From the NCBI RefSeq assembly GCF_004799325.1, contig NZ_SSMD01000011.1:62001-126000 (forward strand): a stretch of DNA of 64,000 bases, read 5' to 3'. Below the pieces are notes generated by a model that worked only from the letters and a program-made list of their open reading frames with translations, searched no databases and had not been told where the DNA came from. A program made the translations under genes and the position numbers. Origin of the DNA: Thalassobius vesicularis. Its GTDB lineage: Bacteria > Pseudomonadota > Alphaproteobacteria > Rhodobacterales > Rhodobacteraceae. Below, one piece after another: positions 46,809-56,823 of this stretch (position 1 is the stretch's first letter; every line of letters starts with the position of its first letter).

Positions 46809-47571
46809 TGGACTTGCCCCGAATATGTGGAGAGCGTTTATCTCACACTCGGGGCCTTTCGCTCGAAGCGATGCGGGTTAGAAAGCCGAGCGATGAATAC
46901 CGGCTGACGAGATTATTGAACCCGTCGATGTATCAGGCGATGGCATTTTCGGCTGGCTGGCGGGTTTGCCTTGCTATCAAAATGATGGATCAACTCCAGC
47001 GCAGGGTCGCGGTTCACAACGGCGAGCTGCAGAGCCTCGATTGCGAGGCCGCCCTTCAGCCGGTCACTCGTCGCCCAGCCGACGCCCCGCCGCGAGTGGA
47101 GAGCAAGCCCGACCACGAGATAGAGCCAGCCCTGCGCCTTCCAGATCTGGGAGATGTCGGCACCCCTTTTCCGAACCGGCTGTTCGGCTTCGAAGTCCCT
47201 AGCGGGCAAGTTCGGGGCGACCGGCTAGGCGAAGACCCCACTCTGACTAACGCCTAGGACACGGCGCATGCCGCTGATTGGAAAGATGGCCTTCTCCGCT
47301 TCGATGAAGGCAACGCTCATCGACTTGCGTCTTTCGCGAAGAAGGCATCGCCATTGTCGCTCGGACCAATGGCACAGCAAAGGCGACCTATTGTTAGGAT
47401 GTCGCGCTCCGGTTTCGGCACGGCGTTCTCGGGTCGCAACCTCCCGCCGCGTCCGACCGCTGGTCAGAGCCAGTCTAGCTGCTTCGCGCCGAAACTCCGG
47501 CGTCGGTCAGCTTCCACAAAACACCTCCTGGTTCCTCAGATGGTGCTCTCCACTTTTTCAGGGCAAGTCCA
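46809..47571 (-). mobile_element. Degenerate IS3-family insertion sequence with matching ends
   Basis: The left end (TGGACTTGCCCCGAATATG then TGGAGAGC) and the inverse of the right end (TGGACTTGCCCTGAAAAAG then TGGAGAGC) match at 24 of 27 positions, so both terminal repeats survive. Inside, on the minus strand, OrfA starts TPEFRREAARLALTSGRTRR. OrfB pieces read MSVAFIEAEKAIFPISG and then WLYLVVGLALHSRRGVGWA. At 763 bp it is well under the usual 1.2-1.3 kb, so large internal deletions have occurred. No clear target duplication is left. It lies 5 bp after the lysR stop. Confidence 0.8.
46913..47320 (-). pseudogene. IS3-family transposase OrfB remnant
   Basis: The intact-looking frame 47209-46913 encodes ADISQIWKAQGWLYLVVGLA, then HSRRGVGWATSDRLKGGLAIEAL and ALELIHHFDSKA, the DDE core of IS3 OrfB. 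The IHHSDRG motif is damaged (IHHFDSK) and the C-terminal third is gone. The N-terminal part (SVAFIEAEKAIFPISGMRR) lies in another frame and ends in a TAG where Trp is usual. It cannot make active transposase. Confidence 0.78.
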
Positions 47572-47747
47572 ATCGTCGCCTGAATCAGAAAAACAAGATG
47601 GAGAGTTCAGCCAGGATAAAAGTCGCTGCATCCGGACCGGAAGCGGCAGGCGAATGCATTCCCTAGAAATATTTTTGGTGGAAGCCATGCTGAAAAGACA
47701 CCAATCAGCGACGATGTACGTTGTAAATCAATACATTGCGATGAGTG

Positions 47748-47762
47748 ATGGCGGAGATGAAG
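47748..47762 (+). repeat. Candidate left attachment site (partial tRNA-Ser 3' end)
   Basis: ATGGCGGAGATGAAG matches ATGGCGGAGACGAAG at 63828-63842 in 14 of 15 positions and in the same orientation. The right copy is the end of tRNA-Ser including its CCA. A chance match of this quality in the few kb searched is unlikely, though not excluded. Downstream bases diverge, as expected if the site has decayed. Confidence 0.5.
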
Positions 47763-47908
47763 TCCGAAGAACATTTTAAATAATAGCTTGTTTTTTATAA
47801 TTAATTTAATGATCGAAAAAATTCATACCACAATAAATACCACACAGCGGATTCTAGGATGGAGATCGGTGATCAGCCCCACCTAAGTGGTCCGGTTTGC
47901 GTGTTAGT

Positions 47909-48321
47909 GCACGACCGGCCTCTGTTCCACCGGGACGATGGTTTTGCCCCAATGGCGTAGCCACGAATTGACGGACCTTGTCCGTCGCCGCATTGAACCC
48001 ATCAAGCTAGGGTTGTTCTGCAAGAACGACATAATTTTGCGGATCTTGGCTCAGGCCATCCCTCCACTTCTCACCGGAAACCGCATTGATTTTGCCAGCG
48101 CCAATTTTCAGTGCAACGGGCAAATCTTACCGGCCGTAGCCGAGACTTCTGAAGTTCAGCCATAGTGCGTCCGTCTGAAACATCGGCATGATTATTCCGC
48201 CACGGGCTTTTCGATGATTGCGGACACCTAGGTCAAAATCTTCGATGTTACGAAGCGGAAAACGCCCCAGCCCCGGCGGCAAGTGATAGTTGCGGCTATT
48301 GTCAGGCAGTCGAAGGGGTAA
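47909..48321 (-). pseudogene. Pseudogene of a conserved uncharacterised protein family
   Basis: One minus frame reads through YHLPPGLGRFPLRN, RGGIIMPMFQTDALWLNF, a TAA stop, then VALKIGAGKINAVSGEKW, DPQNYVVLAEQP, a TAG stop where Trp is expected, then LDGFNAATDKVRQFVATPLG. I recognise the DPQDYVV...QPWLDG...VRQFVA.PLG pattern from a widespread family of unknown function. There is no frameshift, but two nonsense codons break it. Its N-terminus is cut by the IS6-type fragment next to it. Confidence 0.6.
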
Positions 48322-48342
48322 TCCCCCCGCTGGTCCTTCCTT

Positions 48343-48541
48343 ATGCCATGCAAAGACCGCGCCACTCGGCGAGAGCGACGGCACGGTTAAGTTTGAAATT
48401 CGTTCCAGTTGAGAGGCTGCGCTCCTGATTAAAGTGACTGTAGACAGTAGCGTGAATGGCGGCGAATTTCTGCAGATTTCGCATACGCCTGAAACGAAGC
48501 ATGGCCGTCTCCCGCCGTCTGAATGGTAGTGAACTGAGCCC
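48343..48541 (-). pseudogene. IS6-family transposase, C-terminal fragment
   Basis: The minus frame reads LPFRRRETAMLRFRRMRN, then LQKFAAIHATVYSHFNQERS and NRAVALAEWRGLCMA, and stops at a TAA. This is the usual C-terminus of IS6-family transposases. The DDE catalytic core is absent because the sequence joins directly to the 3' flank of druE. About 65 codons remain. Confidence 0.65.
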
Positions 48542-48565
48542 CTGAATTTCCTCTCTTAGTGCCGA

Positions 48566-51500
48566 TTACACGTTTAAATTAAATGCGATTGGCGCCCCCA
48601 GTTCAGTATTGCTTGCTAGCTCGCCCGTCTGATTAACCAGCATCTTTGCCTGTTGCATTGGAGTACCCTCAAAGTCATGGCGCACTGACCCTTGGGCGCG
48701 CCAAGCGCCAAATCCCTGATCCAGTAACATTACAAATTTGCGGCCATCATTCAGTTCACCAGACAGTGCGCGGTGGTGCGGCAAATCGTTTTTGCGTTCC
48801 AGCAACAGCGTCACGCCGGGAACGAGTGCTTTAAGAACGTCTATGCGCTGGGCGTCGGAGGCAAAGTTCTCCCAGATCATCCGAGGCTCGAAAGGAAGGT
48901 GTTCGGCCTTAGCCATATGAACGCACACTGCGGCATTCTTGATACCGGGCGTCGAGCGCAGAACGCTCGAAAGCATGCTGATAGCCATAGGGGTCATGAC
49001 ATACCTATCAGAATAAGAGAGCGATTTGAGGCCGACCTCTTTCAACGCGTTCACCTCAAGGGGAGCGTTGCTAGCCACAAACTTCCAGAACCTTTTGCCA
49101 AATCCCGGGATGGCCCCATCCAATGCGCGTCGAGGCCAGAACAGTTTGGTATTTCCGCTTCCAAGCTCCATCAGTTTTTCAACCGATAGGCCGCTCGACT
49201 CCGGCAAAGGTGGCACGTTCCCCATAACAACGGGAGCCTGCGTTCCTGCTCCCCAGTCTTCGCCTGGGATAGCTTCGCTGGCGGCAATTGCGACAAAGGC
49301 GGATGTCTCGCTTCCCTGTTTAAGGGTCGCGAGAACCGGGTATCCTGCCGCCTGAGGCATTTGGTCAGCCATCAAAATTTTCGCAAATGCCGCGAACCTA
49401 TGAATCGACAATCTACAGCTAAGGTCAAAGTCAGCTGATGCCAACAAAGAGCGCGGGAAGTGCATACGAACTTCGACACCGGCCTCATGTAGCCTCGGCA
49501 ACCATGACGACAGAATCCAGCCCTGCAGATCCCATTCTGATGGCGAGCCGTGCATCCAAACATTTAGTGCATCAAGCCGGCCACTCCTAAGCGCACGGTC
49601 AATGAATACCGAAACTGTCTGTCCAGCAAATTGCGTATCACTTCCCAGAACTCGACATTCAGCAGGCAAATCAATGTACGCCATCATATCTCGAGCCAAA
49701 TTCAGGGCACGTTCGCGGTCCATCCGGACATCATTTTGATTGATATCTGGACGCAAGATACATGACGGACATCCGTGCTTGCATGAATCCGGACAATCCA
49801 GCAACTCCACAGCTTTCGTAAGGGCCTTTGTGAAGGTTTCTGTTTCGCCCATTCTCGCAGATAGCCCGGCACCACCTGCAGCGCGATCAAATAGGTAAAT
49901 TGAAAGCCGGCCATCCCCATTGAGACCGCGCGAAGGTCCGGTTTCCAGGCCAACTTCTGCAGCCTCAACTCCCAAACGCTCTACGAGGGCTTCGCGCAAC
50001 GCGGCCGCGAGTGCCTTTCCTACTTGCTCAGATATCTCGCCTGGAAGCTGCCATTCCCAAATGTCCGTATGAGTGATCTGCGCGAGATGTATCGCTTTCT
50101 GAATGCGGTTTGGATTATCTGATCCCGGGCAAAGCCCATCTCGCGTGAGCTTCATATCGACGCGCCGCTGAAGGGGCTTATGTCTCAGCATGAGCTTTGG
50201 AAGATCAGCGGCGGCACCGTGTTCCGGAGCATCCATGGGTGCAGCTCGACCACAATCCAGACAAATGGCAAAACCACCGCCCTTTTGTCCTGACGCCAAT
50301 GTTGTCAACTGACCGGCGGGATCGACCCGCATGCGCCCTGCCTGTTCTTGCGGGAGCGCAATCCAATCGCCTCCTTGTGCTGAGAGGCTAACATCATCGA
50401 TCGCTGTGCGGTTGATAAGTTCATAGCCTGTGTGGGCCTGCTTAGCGGATAGAAAACCGGCAGGCCTAATAACGCGTCTGTGTTTCAGTTTCTCAGCGCC
50501 ACATTGAGGACAAGCTTCTGGTCTTATCGTGCTGACCCCAAAAGCGTGACAGTTAGAACACGCCCAAAACTCGCGAATGTCTTCGAGGTTACTGGCATCC
50601 GCTTGTGCTTGCCAAGCGGGGAGTATCCCTTCAGATTCAAACACCTGACCATCGATCACAACTTCATTTCCAGGGGCGTATTCTCGCAGTGCTTGATGCA
50701 GCTCGCGAGAGGCACCTCCGGCTCGCTGGAACGACGTAGATACGTCTGATGTTCGCGCCAACGAAAGTAGAGAGGTGAAGCTGACAACATCTGTAGGAAA
50801 GCCATATGCGGGCGTAAATCCACGACGCGCAAATTCACCGAGCATGAACTCGCCGGCCAGACGTTTAGCCCGCAACTTGTACGCCGCGATGACATCGTCT
50901 TCTTTCGCTCCCAACATGCCATCAAAAAGAGATTGATATTCCTCGCGCCACTTACCGATGAGACGCTGGAACCCATCTGAAGTCATGGCGATCAACGCTG
51001 AGACAGGACGGGCGCTAAGTATTGTTCCCTTCACAAGGGCCTTCAACTGCGTATGACGCAAATTCGACTTTGCCCAATCTCCCCGTAAATCATCAAGGAA
51101 ACGATCTGCGTCCGAGACTTCTGTGAACGCTGTTTCGAAGGTTTCGTTGATCCCCATGAATGCGCCAATAGAGGACTTAACACTCACACCGCCTTGCTCG
51201 GCAAACCACTGAGCTAGGAGTGCAGCATTCACATGACGCTGGATCAAAGCGGCGCTGTCGAACCAAACTTTGGGCGCAACGATTGGTCTTTCCAAGAATT
51301 CGACAGGCTTTTGGAAAGCCTGATAATCCAATGGCAAATCCCGGCAAAAGGTCATCGAAAAGGCCCAAGGTTCGCGACGTCGCCCTGCCCGTCCCACACG
51401 CTGACGATAATTCGAGAGTGCGGGTGGCACATTGGCATTCACAACCAACTGAACGGCCGGAATATCGACGCCCATTTCCATTGTAGTCGAGCAGTTCAGG

Positions 51501-54500
51501 AGGTTGATCTTGCCCTCACCGAAGGCATCTTCATAGCGCGCGAGCACAGGCCGTGGGATTTGCGCAGAATGCTCTTGAGCTCGGATATATCGGGGATATT
51601 CCGCAACCCGATCATGGAGGTTACTCCATAGACCTGCTCTTCGAAGTTCCTGAACACTTACATCGTTTTGCAGCCACTTGCGCAGCTCTTTCCGCTGAGT
51701 GGAGAGTAACCCTCCCGGATTGGCTATGGGAAGAGCAGGATACTGCACTTCGGTCATCATTCGTGCAGGTGCATAGGGCGATCGCCCAGCAATATTGTAG
51801 CCAAACGGGCGTCGTGTAACCGGACAGAGCCACCCCGTCTCCAGCCGTTCCACGGCTGCTCGCTCGAAATTAAGACGCCATCCCCCAGCCCCTGTATTCT
51901 TACAAGCAGTTGATATTATTAAAGACCACAGTGCACTCAGAATCGCTGAGACACGATCCTCAATCACAGGGTCACCCTTCTCTCCGCCGGCCAACGCATA
52001 AACGAGTTTCACTATGCGATTGCGGTCATTGAACGCTGTCGGCCACCGCCGATCGTTCTTGTGCATGTCTTCTTTTGGGGCGTCAGGCGCGACCATCGAC
52101 TTGAGCACACCCGCTTTGGGCGCGACAGGTCCGACCATCCAATGTGGCATCTCAACCGCCAGGTTTTGTCTGAAACCAAAGTCGATAGCGGCTTGCGCCA
52201 GTCCGATCCATGCCTCTCGCGTGATCCCTGCCGCATTGACCGCATCCGGAAGCGACATGGCCCGGGCCTTTGCATCCAGTTCTGGAAACACAAGACGGAC
52301 CAGACCCATCGTCTCTGGGTTATTTTGAACACGCGGTCGACGCATCAACTCTCGGAAGAGCATCATCTCAGCGAGGTTTTTCGGATCCTCTTGAAAGAAT
52401 TTATCAATCCAGCGGTTTTTCCAAATGTCACCTACAAATCCCTTCAGGTCAGGCTGTTCTGCAAACCCTGCAACAAGCTCTTTCCACGGCACAGCGCTTG
52501 CATCACCTTGAAATTCCGCCAGTTTCGCTTTCAAGGGGGCTTTCATATCCTCGACAATAGGACTGTCTGGCAGTTTCCCCAATTCAGCCAATTGCGCTTC
52601 GAGCTTTTTGACTTCTTCAGGATCGCCAAACTGTACTTTATTAACCCGGTGCCACAGGTATGATCGCGCCAATGTGCGTTCAGCATCTTGCTGCAGTTTC
52701 GCGGCGAGGCGAGCCACCCCTTGGCGACTATCGGAGAAAGTGATCGCGCGCCTTCCTCCCGACGGCAATCCCTGCGCTTCCATTGGCTGTGTTAACGTTT
52801 CCAGCAACGAGGGCATGGAGGTCGCCAAGAAAAAGGCTGGGCCAAAGCGAAACCCCATAAGCCGTGCTCTTGAAGCACCATCACAGCAGTCTCGGTCACT
52901 TGCATTTTCAACAAGATCAAAATTCCATGCGGAAGTGTCTTCTGGCGGTTTGTTGTCAAAGATTTTGCCATCTTTGGATAACCAAACCGACTTGCCAGGG
53001 ACAATCCACGCGGTCCCTTTTTCGAAGGTTGCATCCTCATCGTCATCTGGCTCAACATCTAGAAGATAGTCATCAAGATCCTCTTGGTCTGGAGGATCTA
53101 GTCTTGGTTGTGCCCCCCCGACCAGCTGCCCTTGAAGATGTACGGTTCCACATTCCGTACAGGAGACAACTTCATAGACAGGTGCCCCACAACCACATCT
53201 TGGGGTCGCTGTCAGATGGATTGCGCCAAAAGGCCAATCGGCATCAACTGTCGCGATCTCAGGGTCACGATGGTTGCAATTGGGATTGGTACACGCCCAA
53301 ATCCCACCCTGTGCCCGATGAAACAAATGCGCCCGCCATGGCAGAAGTTTCTTGTCATCTTTTTCCGCAAGCGCGACCACGTCGAGAAGCCTATGAGCCT
53401 CCATGCCCTTGTCTGGATCGTCCCACAGCAACTTCGCAATCGACCTCAGCGAAAGAGCTCCAGACGCCATTCTTGTGCGAAGTTCCAGCACACGAGGATG
53501 ATCAGCTAATTCGTGCCAAAGTCCCTCGTAATCCTTTTGCTCCGCAAGCTGATTGAGTTTCGGCAAGTCGAATGGGCGGGCAGCACCTGCGGATGGCAAA
53601 ACCGGATCAGTCGCTACGCCCTCCACGACTGTCACCTGGTCAGACACGCGCCCTGTCAAAGCAGATGCAAACTCTTTAAGCTTGCCTGCAGCGTCCTTCT
53701 CTCCCCCGATCGTCGCGGATGTGGCCATCAATCTGACATCGTCAGCTTCAACACCAAAGGCGGAGCGAACACGACGAAGAAGCAGTGCCATTTCCGCAGC
53801 CTGGGACCCGATATAGCTATGAGCTTCATCAAGCACGATCCAGCGCAGCGCGCCTTGCGACTTCTCCAACATGTCGCGGTCCTGACCGCGCAGCAGCATG
53901 TATTCCAGCATTGTAATATTGGTCACCAGGATTTCCGGGGGCTCTTCCCGAATTTTCTTGCGGCTGCGCAGTTCAACATCATCTGACCTTGGTTGGGCTT
54001 GGTTTTCCCGCTCAACCGTATCGCCATTGAACAAGGCAAAACGGACACGTCCCCCGAGCCCCCGTGCCCACGCCGACAAACGATCGCGCTGACTTTCGAT
54101 CAACGCATTCAGCGGATAGAGCAAAATAGCTTGTATGCCCCCCCCAGGGCGTGGCGGACGTGAGATAATATCCTGCAAGATCGGAATCATGAAGGACTCG
54201 GTCTTGCCCGAGCCTGTCCCGGCGGTGACCAAGACGGAGTGTTGATCTTCCAAGCTTGCCCGCCAAGCCGCCTCCTGATGCAGATACGGGGAGAGCTGCC
54301 GGCCCATTTCATAGTCGCCTGCATTTGCGAGGGCGTCGACGAGGTCAGGGCTTAATAAGTTTCCCTCCATATCTCCTAAGGTTTGGGCAGCAGGCTTCCA
54401 ATTTCGCGCTATTTCGAACACTGGATCCGCCAAGACCGAGCCTTGGGTTCCTGCGCCTTGGGACAGCTTTCGCATAAGAACTTGGTTTAGGCCCGGATGT

Positions 54501-54586
54501 GACGTATTCGCTCGCGCCACCATGGCCTGTGCCGAGCGCTGGGCAACAGTCTGGAGAGCCACATTTAGGTGAGAACTATGGGTCAT
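48566..54586 (-). CDS. druE: DruE-like giant DEAD/DEAH helicase with DUF1998 domain
   Basis: 2006 residues. Helicase motif I is VTAGTGSGKTES at about 120-131, and the Walker B box is IVLDEAHSYIG near 250. The second RecA domain has STTMEMGVDIPAVQ and YRQRVGRAGRR. The C-terminal third contains the DUF1998-type cysteine cluster CPDSCKHGCPSC after GGAGLSARMGE; other Cys pairs (CSNCHAFG, CPQCGAEK, CLDCGRA) suggest further zinc sites. Length and layout fit DruE, the helicase of Druantia phage defence. Its start overlaps the preceding druH-like gene by 4 bp, the two-gene order of Druantia type III. No interruption is seen. GC content is low for this genome, a sign of transfer. Confidence 0.85.
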   Translation of the reverse strand: MTHSSHLNVALQTVAQRSAQAMVARANTSHPGLNQVLMRKLSQGAGTQGSVLADPVFEIARNWKPAAQTLGDMEGNLLSPDLVDALANAGDYEMGRQLSPYLHQEAAWRASLEDQHSVLVTAGTGSGKTESFMIPILQDIISRPPRPGGGIQAILLYPLNALIESQRDRLSAWARGLGGRVRFALFNGDTVERENQAQPRSDDVELRSRKKIREEPPEILVTNITMLEYMLLRGQDRDMLEKSQGALRWIVLDEAHSYIGSQAAEMALLLRRVRSAFGVEADDVRLMATSATIGGEKDAAGKLKEFASALTGRVSDQVTVVEGVATDPVLPSAGAARPFDLPKLNQLAEQKDYEGLWHELADHPRVLELRTRMASGALSLRSIAKLLWDDPDKGMEAHRLLDVVALAEKDDKKLLPWRAHLFHRAQGGIWACTNPNCNHRDPEIATVDADWPFGAIHLTATPRCGCGAPVYEVVSCTECGTVHLQGQLVGGAQPRLDPPDQEDLDDYLLDVEPDDDEDATFEKGTAWIVPGKSVWLSKDGKIFDNKPPEDTSAWNFDLVENASDRDCCDGASRARLMGFRFGPAFFLATSMPSLLETLTQPMEAQGLPSGGRRAITFSDSRQGVARLAAKLQQDAERTLARSYLWHRVNKVQFGDPEEVKKLEAQLAELGKLPDSPIVEDMKAPLKAKLAEFQGDASAVPWKELVAGFAEQPDLKGFVGDIWKNRWIDKFFQEDPKNLAEMMLFRELMRRPRVQNNPETMGLVRLVFPELDAKARAMSLPDAVNAAGITREAWIGLAQAAIDFGFRQNLAVEMPHWMVGPVAPKAGVLKSMVAPDAPKEDMHKNDRRWPTAFNDRNRIVKLVYALAGGEKGDPVIEDRVSAILSALWSLIISTACKNTGAGGWRLNFERAAVERLETGWLCPVTRRPFGYNIAGRSPYAPARMMTEVQYPALPIANPGGLLSTQRKELRKWLQNDVSVQELRRAGLWSNLHDRVAEYPRYIRAQEHSAQIPRPVLARYEDAFGEGKINLLNCSTTMEMGVDIPAVQLVVNANVPPALSNYRQRVGRAGRRREPWAFSMTFCRDLPLDYQAFQKPVEFLERPIVAPKVWFDSAALIQRHVNAALLAQWFAEQGGVSVKSSIGAFMGINETFETAFTEVSDADRFLDDLRGDWAKSNLRHTQLKALVKGTILSARPVSALIAMTSDGFQRLIGKWREEYQSLFDGMLGAKEDDVIAAYKLRAKRLAGEFMLGEFARRGFTPAYGFPTDVVSFTSLLSLARTSDVSTSFQRAGGASRELHQALREYAPGNEVVIDGQVFESEGILPAWQAQADASNLEDIREFWACSNCHAFGVSTIRPEACPQCGAEKLKHRRVIRPAGFLSAKQAHTGYELINRTAIDDVSLSAQGGDWIALPQEQAGRMRVDPAGQLTTLASGQKGGGFAICLDCGRAAPMDAPEHGAAADLPKLMLRHKPLQRRVDMKLTRDGLCPGSDNPNRIQKAIHLAQITHTDIWEWQLPGEISEQVGKALAAALREALVERLGVEAAEVGLETGPSRGLNGDGRLSIYLFDRAAGGAGLSARMGETETFTKALTKAVELLDCPDSCKHGCPSCILRPDINQNDVRMDRERALNLARDMMAYIDLPAECRVLGSDTQFAGQTVSVFIDRALRSGRLDALNVWMHGSPSEWDLQGWILSSWLPRLHEAGVEVRMHFPRSLLASADFDLSCRLSIHRFAAFAKILMADQMPQAAGYPVLATLKQGSETSAFVAIAASEAIPGEDWGAGTQAPVVMGNVPPLPESSGLSVEKLMELGSGNTKLFWPRRALDGAIPGFGKRFWKFVASNAPLEVNALKEVGLKSLSYSDRYVMTPMAISMLSSVLRSTPGIKNAAVCVHMAKAEHLPFEPRMIWENFASDAQRIDVLKALVPGVTLLLERKNDLPHHRALSGELNDGRKFVMLLDQGFGAWRAQGSVRHDFEGTPMQQAKMLVNQTGELASNTELGAPIAFNLNV

Positions 54587-56823
54587 GAATGGGTCTCCAT
54601 CGTCATAACGATCGCTGCCGGCAACGCTTCATCGAACCAGACAGGATCCGCCGCTCGAAGAGCAAATAGTTGTAAAAATTCATTCAAAGACGGTTTCGGC
54701 TTCAATCCACATACGGCCTCTGCAACTTTCACAGGGGCGTCTAACAAAGGGCGTACTTGCTCAGAGAGCTGAGGTGCGATCACACTATGGCCCGCTCGGA
54801 TAGAGCTCGTCCCAAAAGGTAACATGTCAAATCTACGTGCCGCTTCTTGTGCCGAAGCCTCTAATTTTTTCATTGGGTTTGGAACAGCCAACGGAATAGG
54901 AGCGTCAGCCTCATTGAGCGCAATCGGCAACATTTCCACTTCGGCAAGAGCGATGCCTATATGCGCTTTAAGTTCTGGTCTCAATAATAGGATTTGCCCA
55001 GCTTGCCGTGCTATAGCTTGACCGATCAATTCCTGGATCTGGCTTTCATTAAACGCCTTGTGTTCGCGCATAATGAAGCTGAAGTACTGCTTTGCGTTGC
55101 GGATCCCGGTCTTCCATGCCTTCAGCGGTATAGCAGGCCACCAAAACGGCGCCTCGGCTTCTAATTCAAGAACTTCTGCAATCTCGATCTTGGGCTTCCT
55201 GAATAACAAAGCCACAGCAGCTTCAGGACAATTACCTAATGCCGTCACTTGATCAAGACTGCTTGCATCCCCCCCCAACCGCACGTTGGTGACAAGGGTC
55301 CAGAAATCGTCCCACATTGAATCATCAGGATCTGAAAGCGCCCTTTGCCAAGCCATCTCATATGACCCAATCCGTTCTTCCCGTTTTGAAAACGGCCGCG
55401 GCCGCGGCGCCCAAACACTTGGACGCATCACACCACGCTGATCTGATTTTCCTTGGATAAACCATAGCCCGTCCTCTTCACCCAGCCATCCAGCCAGATC
55501 GACGCGAGATACCGCATCAAGGTGAGAGACTTCGGTTGGGTTCTCTAGATTGACGGCATGCAAACTACAGGCACCATGGCCCAGATGAAGAAATGGGCCA
55601 GCGACCTCGCTCGTCCAGTCATAGGTCCGCAAATTCAAGCGCGCTGTTTGTTCATTTAATACTGCTCTTATGTTTATTCGTGCATCTGGCCCAGCCAACG
55701 ACAAAAGTTGACGCACCATATCCGCATGGATGTTCAACCGCGTGCTATCTGACGCTGCAAATGATACAGCCGAACCACCGTTCCCCATTCGCAACCGAAT
55801 AGTGCCGCCTCGCATCGGGAAAATCGCGCGCCAACCATCCAAGTTATGTACGGACACATCGTGATCTTTTACCAACCTATTGCCTGACGGCATGACGATT
55901 TCCGCACGCTCTGACGGCCAAGGCGCGGACAATTCAATCGACTTGCCGCTTGCCGGCTCACTAAAGCGAATCTGCACCAAACCGACATCCGCCTCAGAAA
56001 CGGAAATCGAAAGGTCCGCATCTCCTGTTCGTGACACCGCCAGCTCGTCCGAAATATTTCCCGCTCGCAGCGCCACATGCCAACTTAAGGGCACGCCTGA
56101 TACGGAGACACTCAAGACACCAGGGCCCTTTTCTTGCATCCGAATGTTAAGCTGAGCAGGAAAAACAATTGCACGAATTCTTCCGAGCGCAACGCCATCT
56201 TCTCGCCACTCAAAAATCTCCGCACCAAGCCGATTGGAGACAGCGTTTCTATGGAGCGCATTGCCTAAGTCTCGCATAGGCACGTCGCCCTCTGCTCCCA
56301 TAACAATCGGATGCCCAAGAAAAACCTGCCCCGTTGAGACAGTCCAACGCGACAACGTTTCCCCTATTGCAATCATGCTGATGTGCTCGGACTCTGCATC
56401 CTGCCCCGTTGCAATCCGCAAGACCTGTGAGCCCAATTTCACCGTGCCGGTACCATATGCGCTTTGAAGCACGCCTCCGGGGGCTTTAGTTGGCTCCCCA
56501 AGGAACACTCCGCTCTCAGCCTCTGGGTTTTCTTCCGCTGAGTGTAATATCCAGATCGACTGTTCTTTGGTCTTTCCACGTCCAGAAATCGGGATGAGTT
56601 CGTTTGGGTGTTCCTCGCCTGACCGACTGGCGCGCCAAAGAGAAGCGCTCTCATCAGGAGCCGGCAAACCTGGGTCAAGGGTGACATCCCCCTGCCCTAC
56701 CCCATCCACATAAGTCGAAGCGATAATGGCTTGCGAAGGATCAGACACAAGCACAGCGTCCCCTCTTCCGCCCTGACGTGACAGACGCCATCCTTGCTGT
56801 TCGGGGATCCGCCATGAGCGCAT
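54583..56823 (-). CDS. DruH-like protein (STY4851/ECs_5259 family), C-terminal piece
   Basis: 746 residues with no catalytic motif that I can name. Segments such as STGQVFLGHPIVMG, WREDGVALGRIRAIVFP and DGLWFIQGKSDQRGVMRPS fit the C-terminal half of the STY4851/ECs_5259 family, called DruH in Druantia type III. It directly precedes druE with an ATGA overlap. An in-frame TGA lies 15 bp before its ATG, so it can only be translated by restart inside the overlapping 156-codon frame or as a product of frameshifting. The full DruH is longer, so this is likely a fragment or a split gene. Confidence 0.65.
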   Translation of the reverse strand: MRSWRIPEQQGWRLSRQGGRGDAVLVSDPSQAIIASTYVDGVGQGDVTLDPGLPAPDESASLWRASRSGEEHPNELIPISGRGKTKEQSIWILHSAEENPEAESGVFLGEPTKAPGGVLQSAYGTGTVKLGSQVLRIATGQDAESEHISMIAIGETLSRWTVSTGQVFLGHPIVMGAEGDVPMRDLGNALHRNAVSNRLGAEIFEWREDGVALGRIRAIVFPAQLNIRMQEKGPGVLSVSVSGVPLSWHVALRAGNISDELAVSRTGDADLSISVSEADVGLVQIRFSEPASGKSIELSAPWPSERAEIVMPSGNRLVKDHDVSVHNLDGWRAIFPMRGGTIRLRMGNGGSAVSFAASDSTRLNIHADMVRQLLSLAGPDARINIRAVLNEQTARLNLRTYDWTSEVAGPFLHLGHGACSLHAVNLENPTEVSHLDAVSRVDLAGWLGEEDGLWFIQGKSDQRGVMRPSVWAPRPRPFSKREERIGSYEMAWQRALSDPDDSMWDDFWTLVTNVRLGGDASSLDQVTALGNCPEAAVALLFRKPKIEIAEVLELEAEAPFWWPAIPLKAWKTGIRNAKQYFSFIMREHKAFNESQIQELIGQAIARQAGQILLLRPELKAHIGIALAEVEMLPIALNEADAPIPLAVPNPMKKLEASAQEAARRFDMLPFGTSSIRAGHSVIAPQLSEQVRPLLDAPVKVAEAVCGLKPKPSLNEFLQLFALRAADPVWFDEALPAAIVMTMETHS

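Noticed and set aside
48566-54586. A DISARM DrmA/DrmB reading of the giant helicase
   Set aside because: DISARM splits the helicase and DUF1998 functions between two proteins and has a methyltransferase and DrmC next to them. Here one 2006-residue protein carries both, next to a DruH-like gene, which fits Druantia III better.
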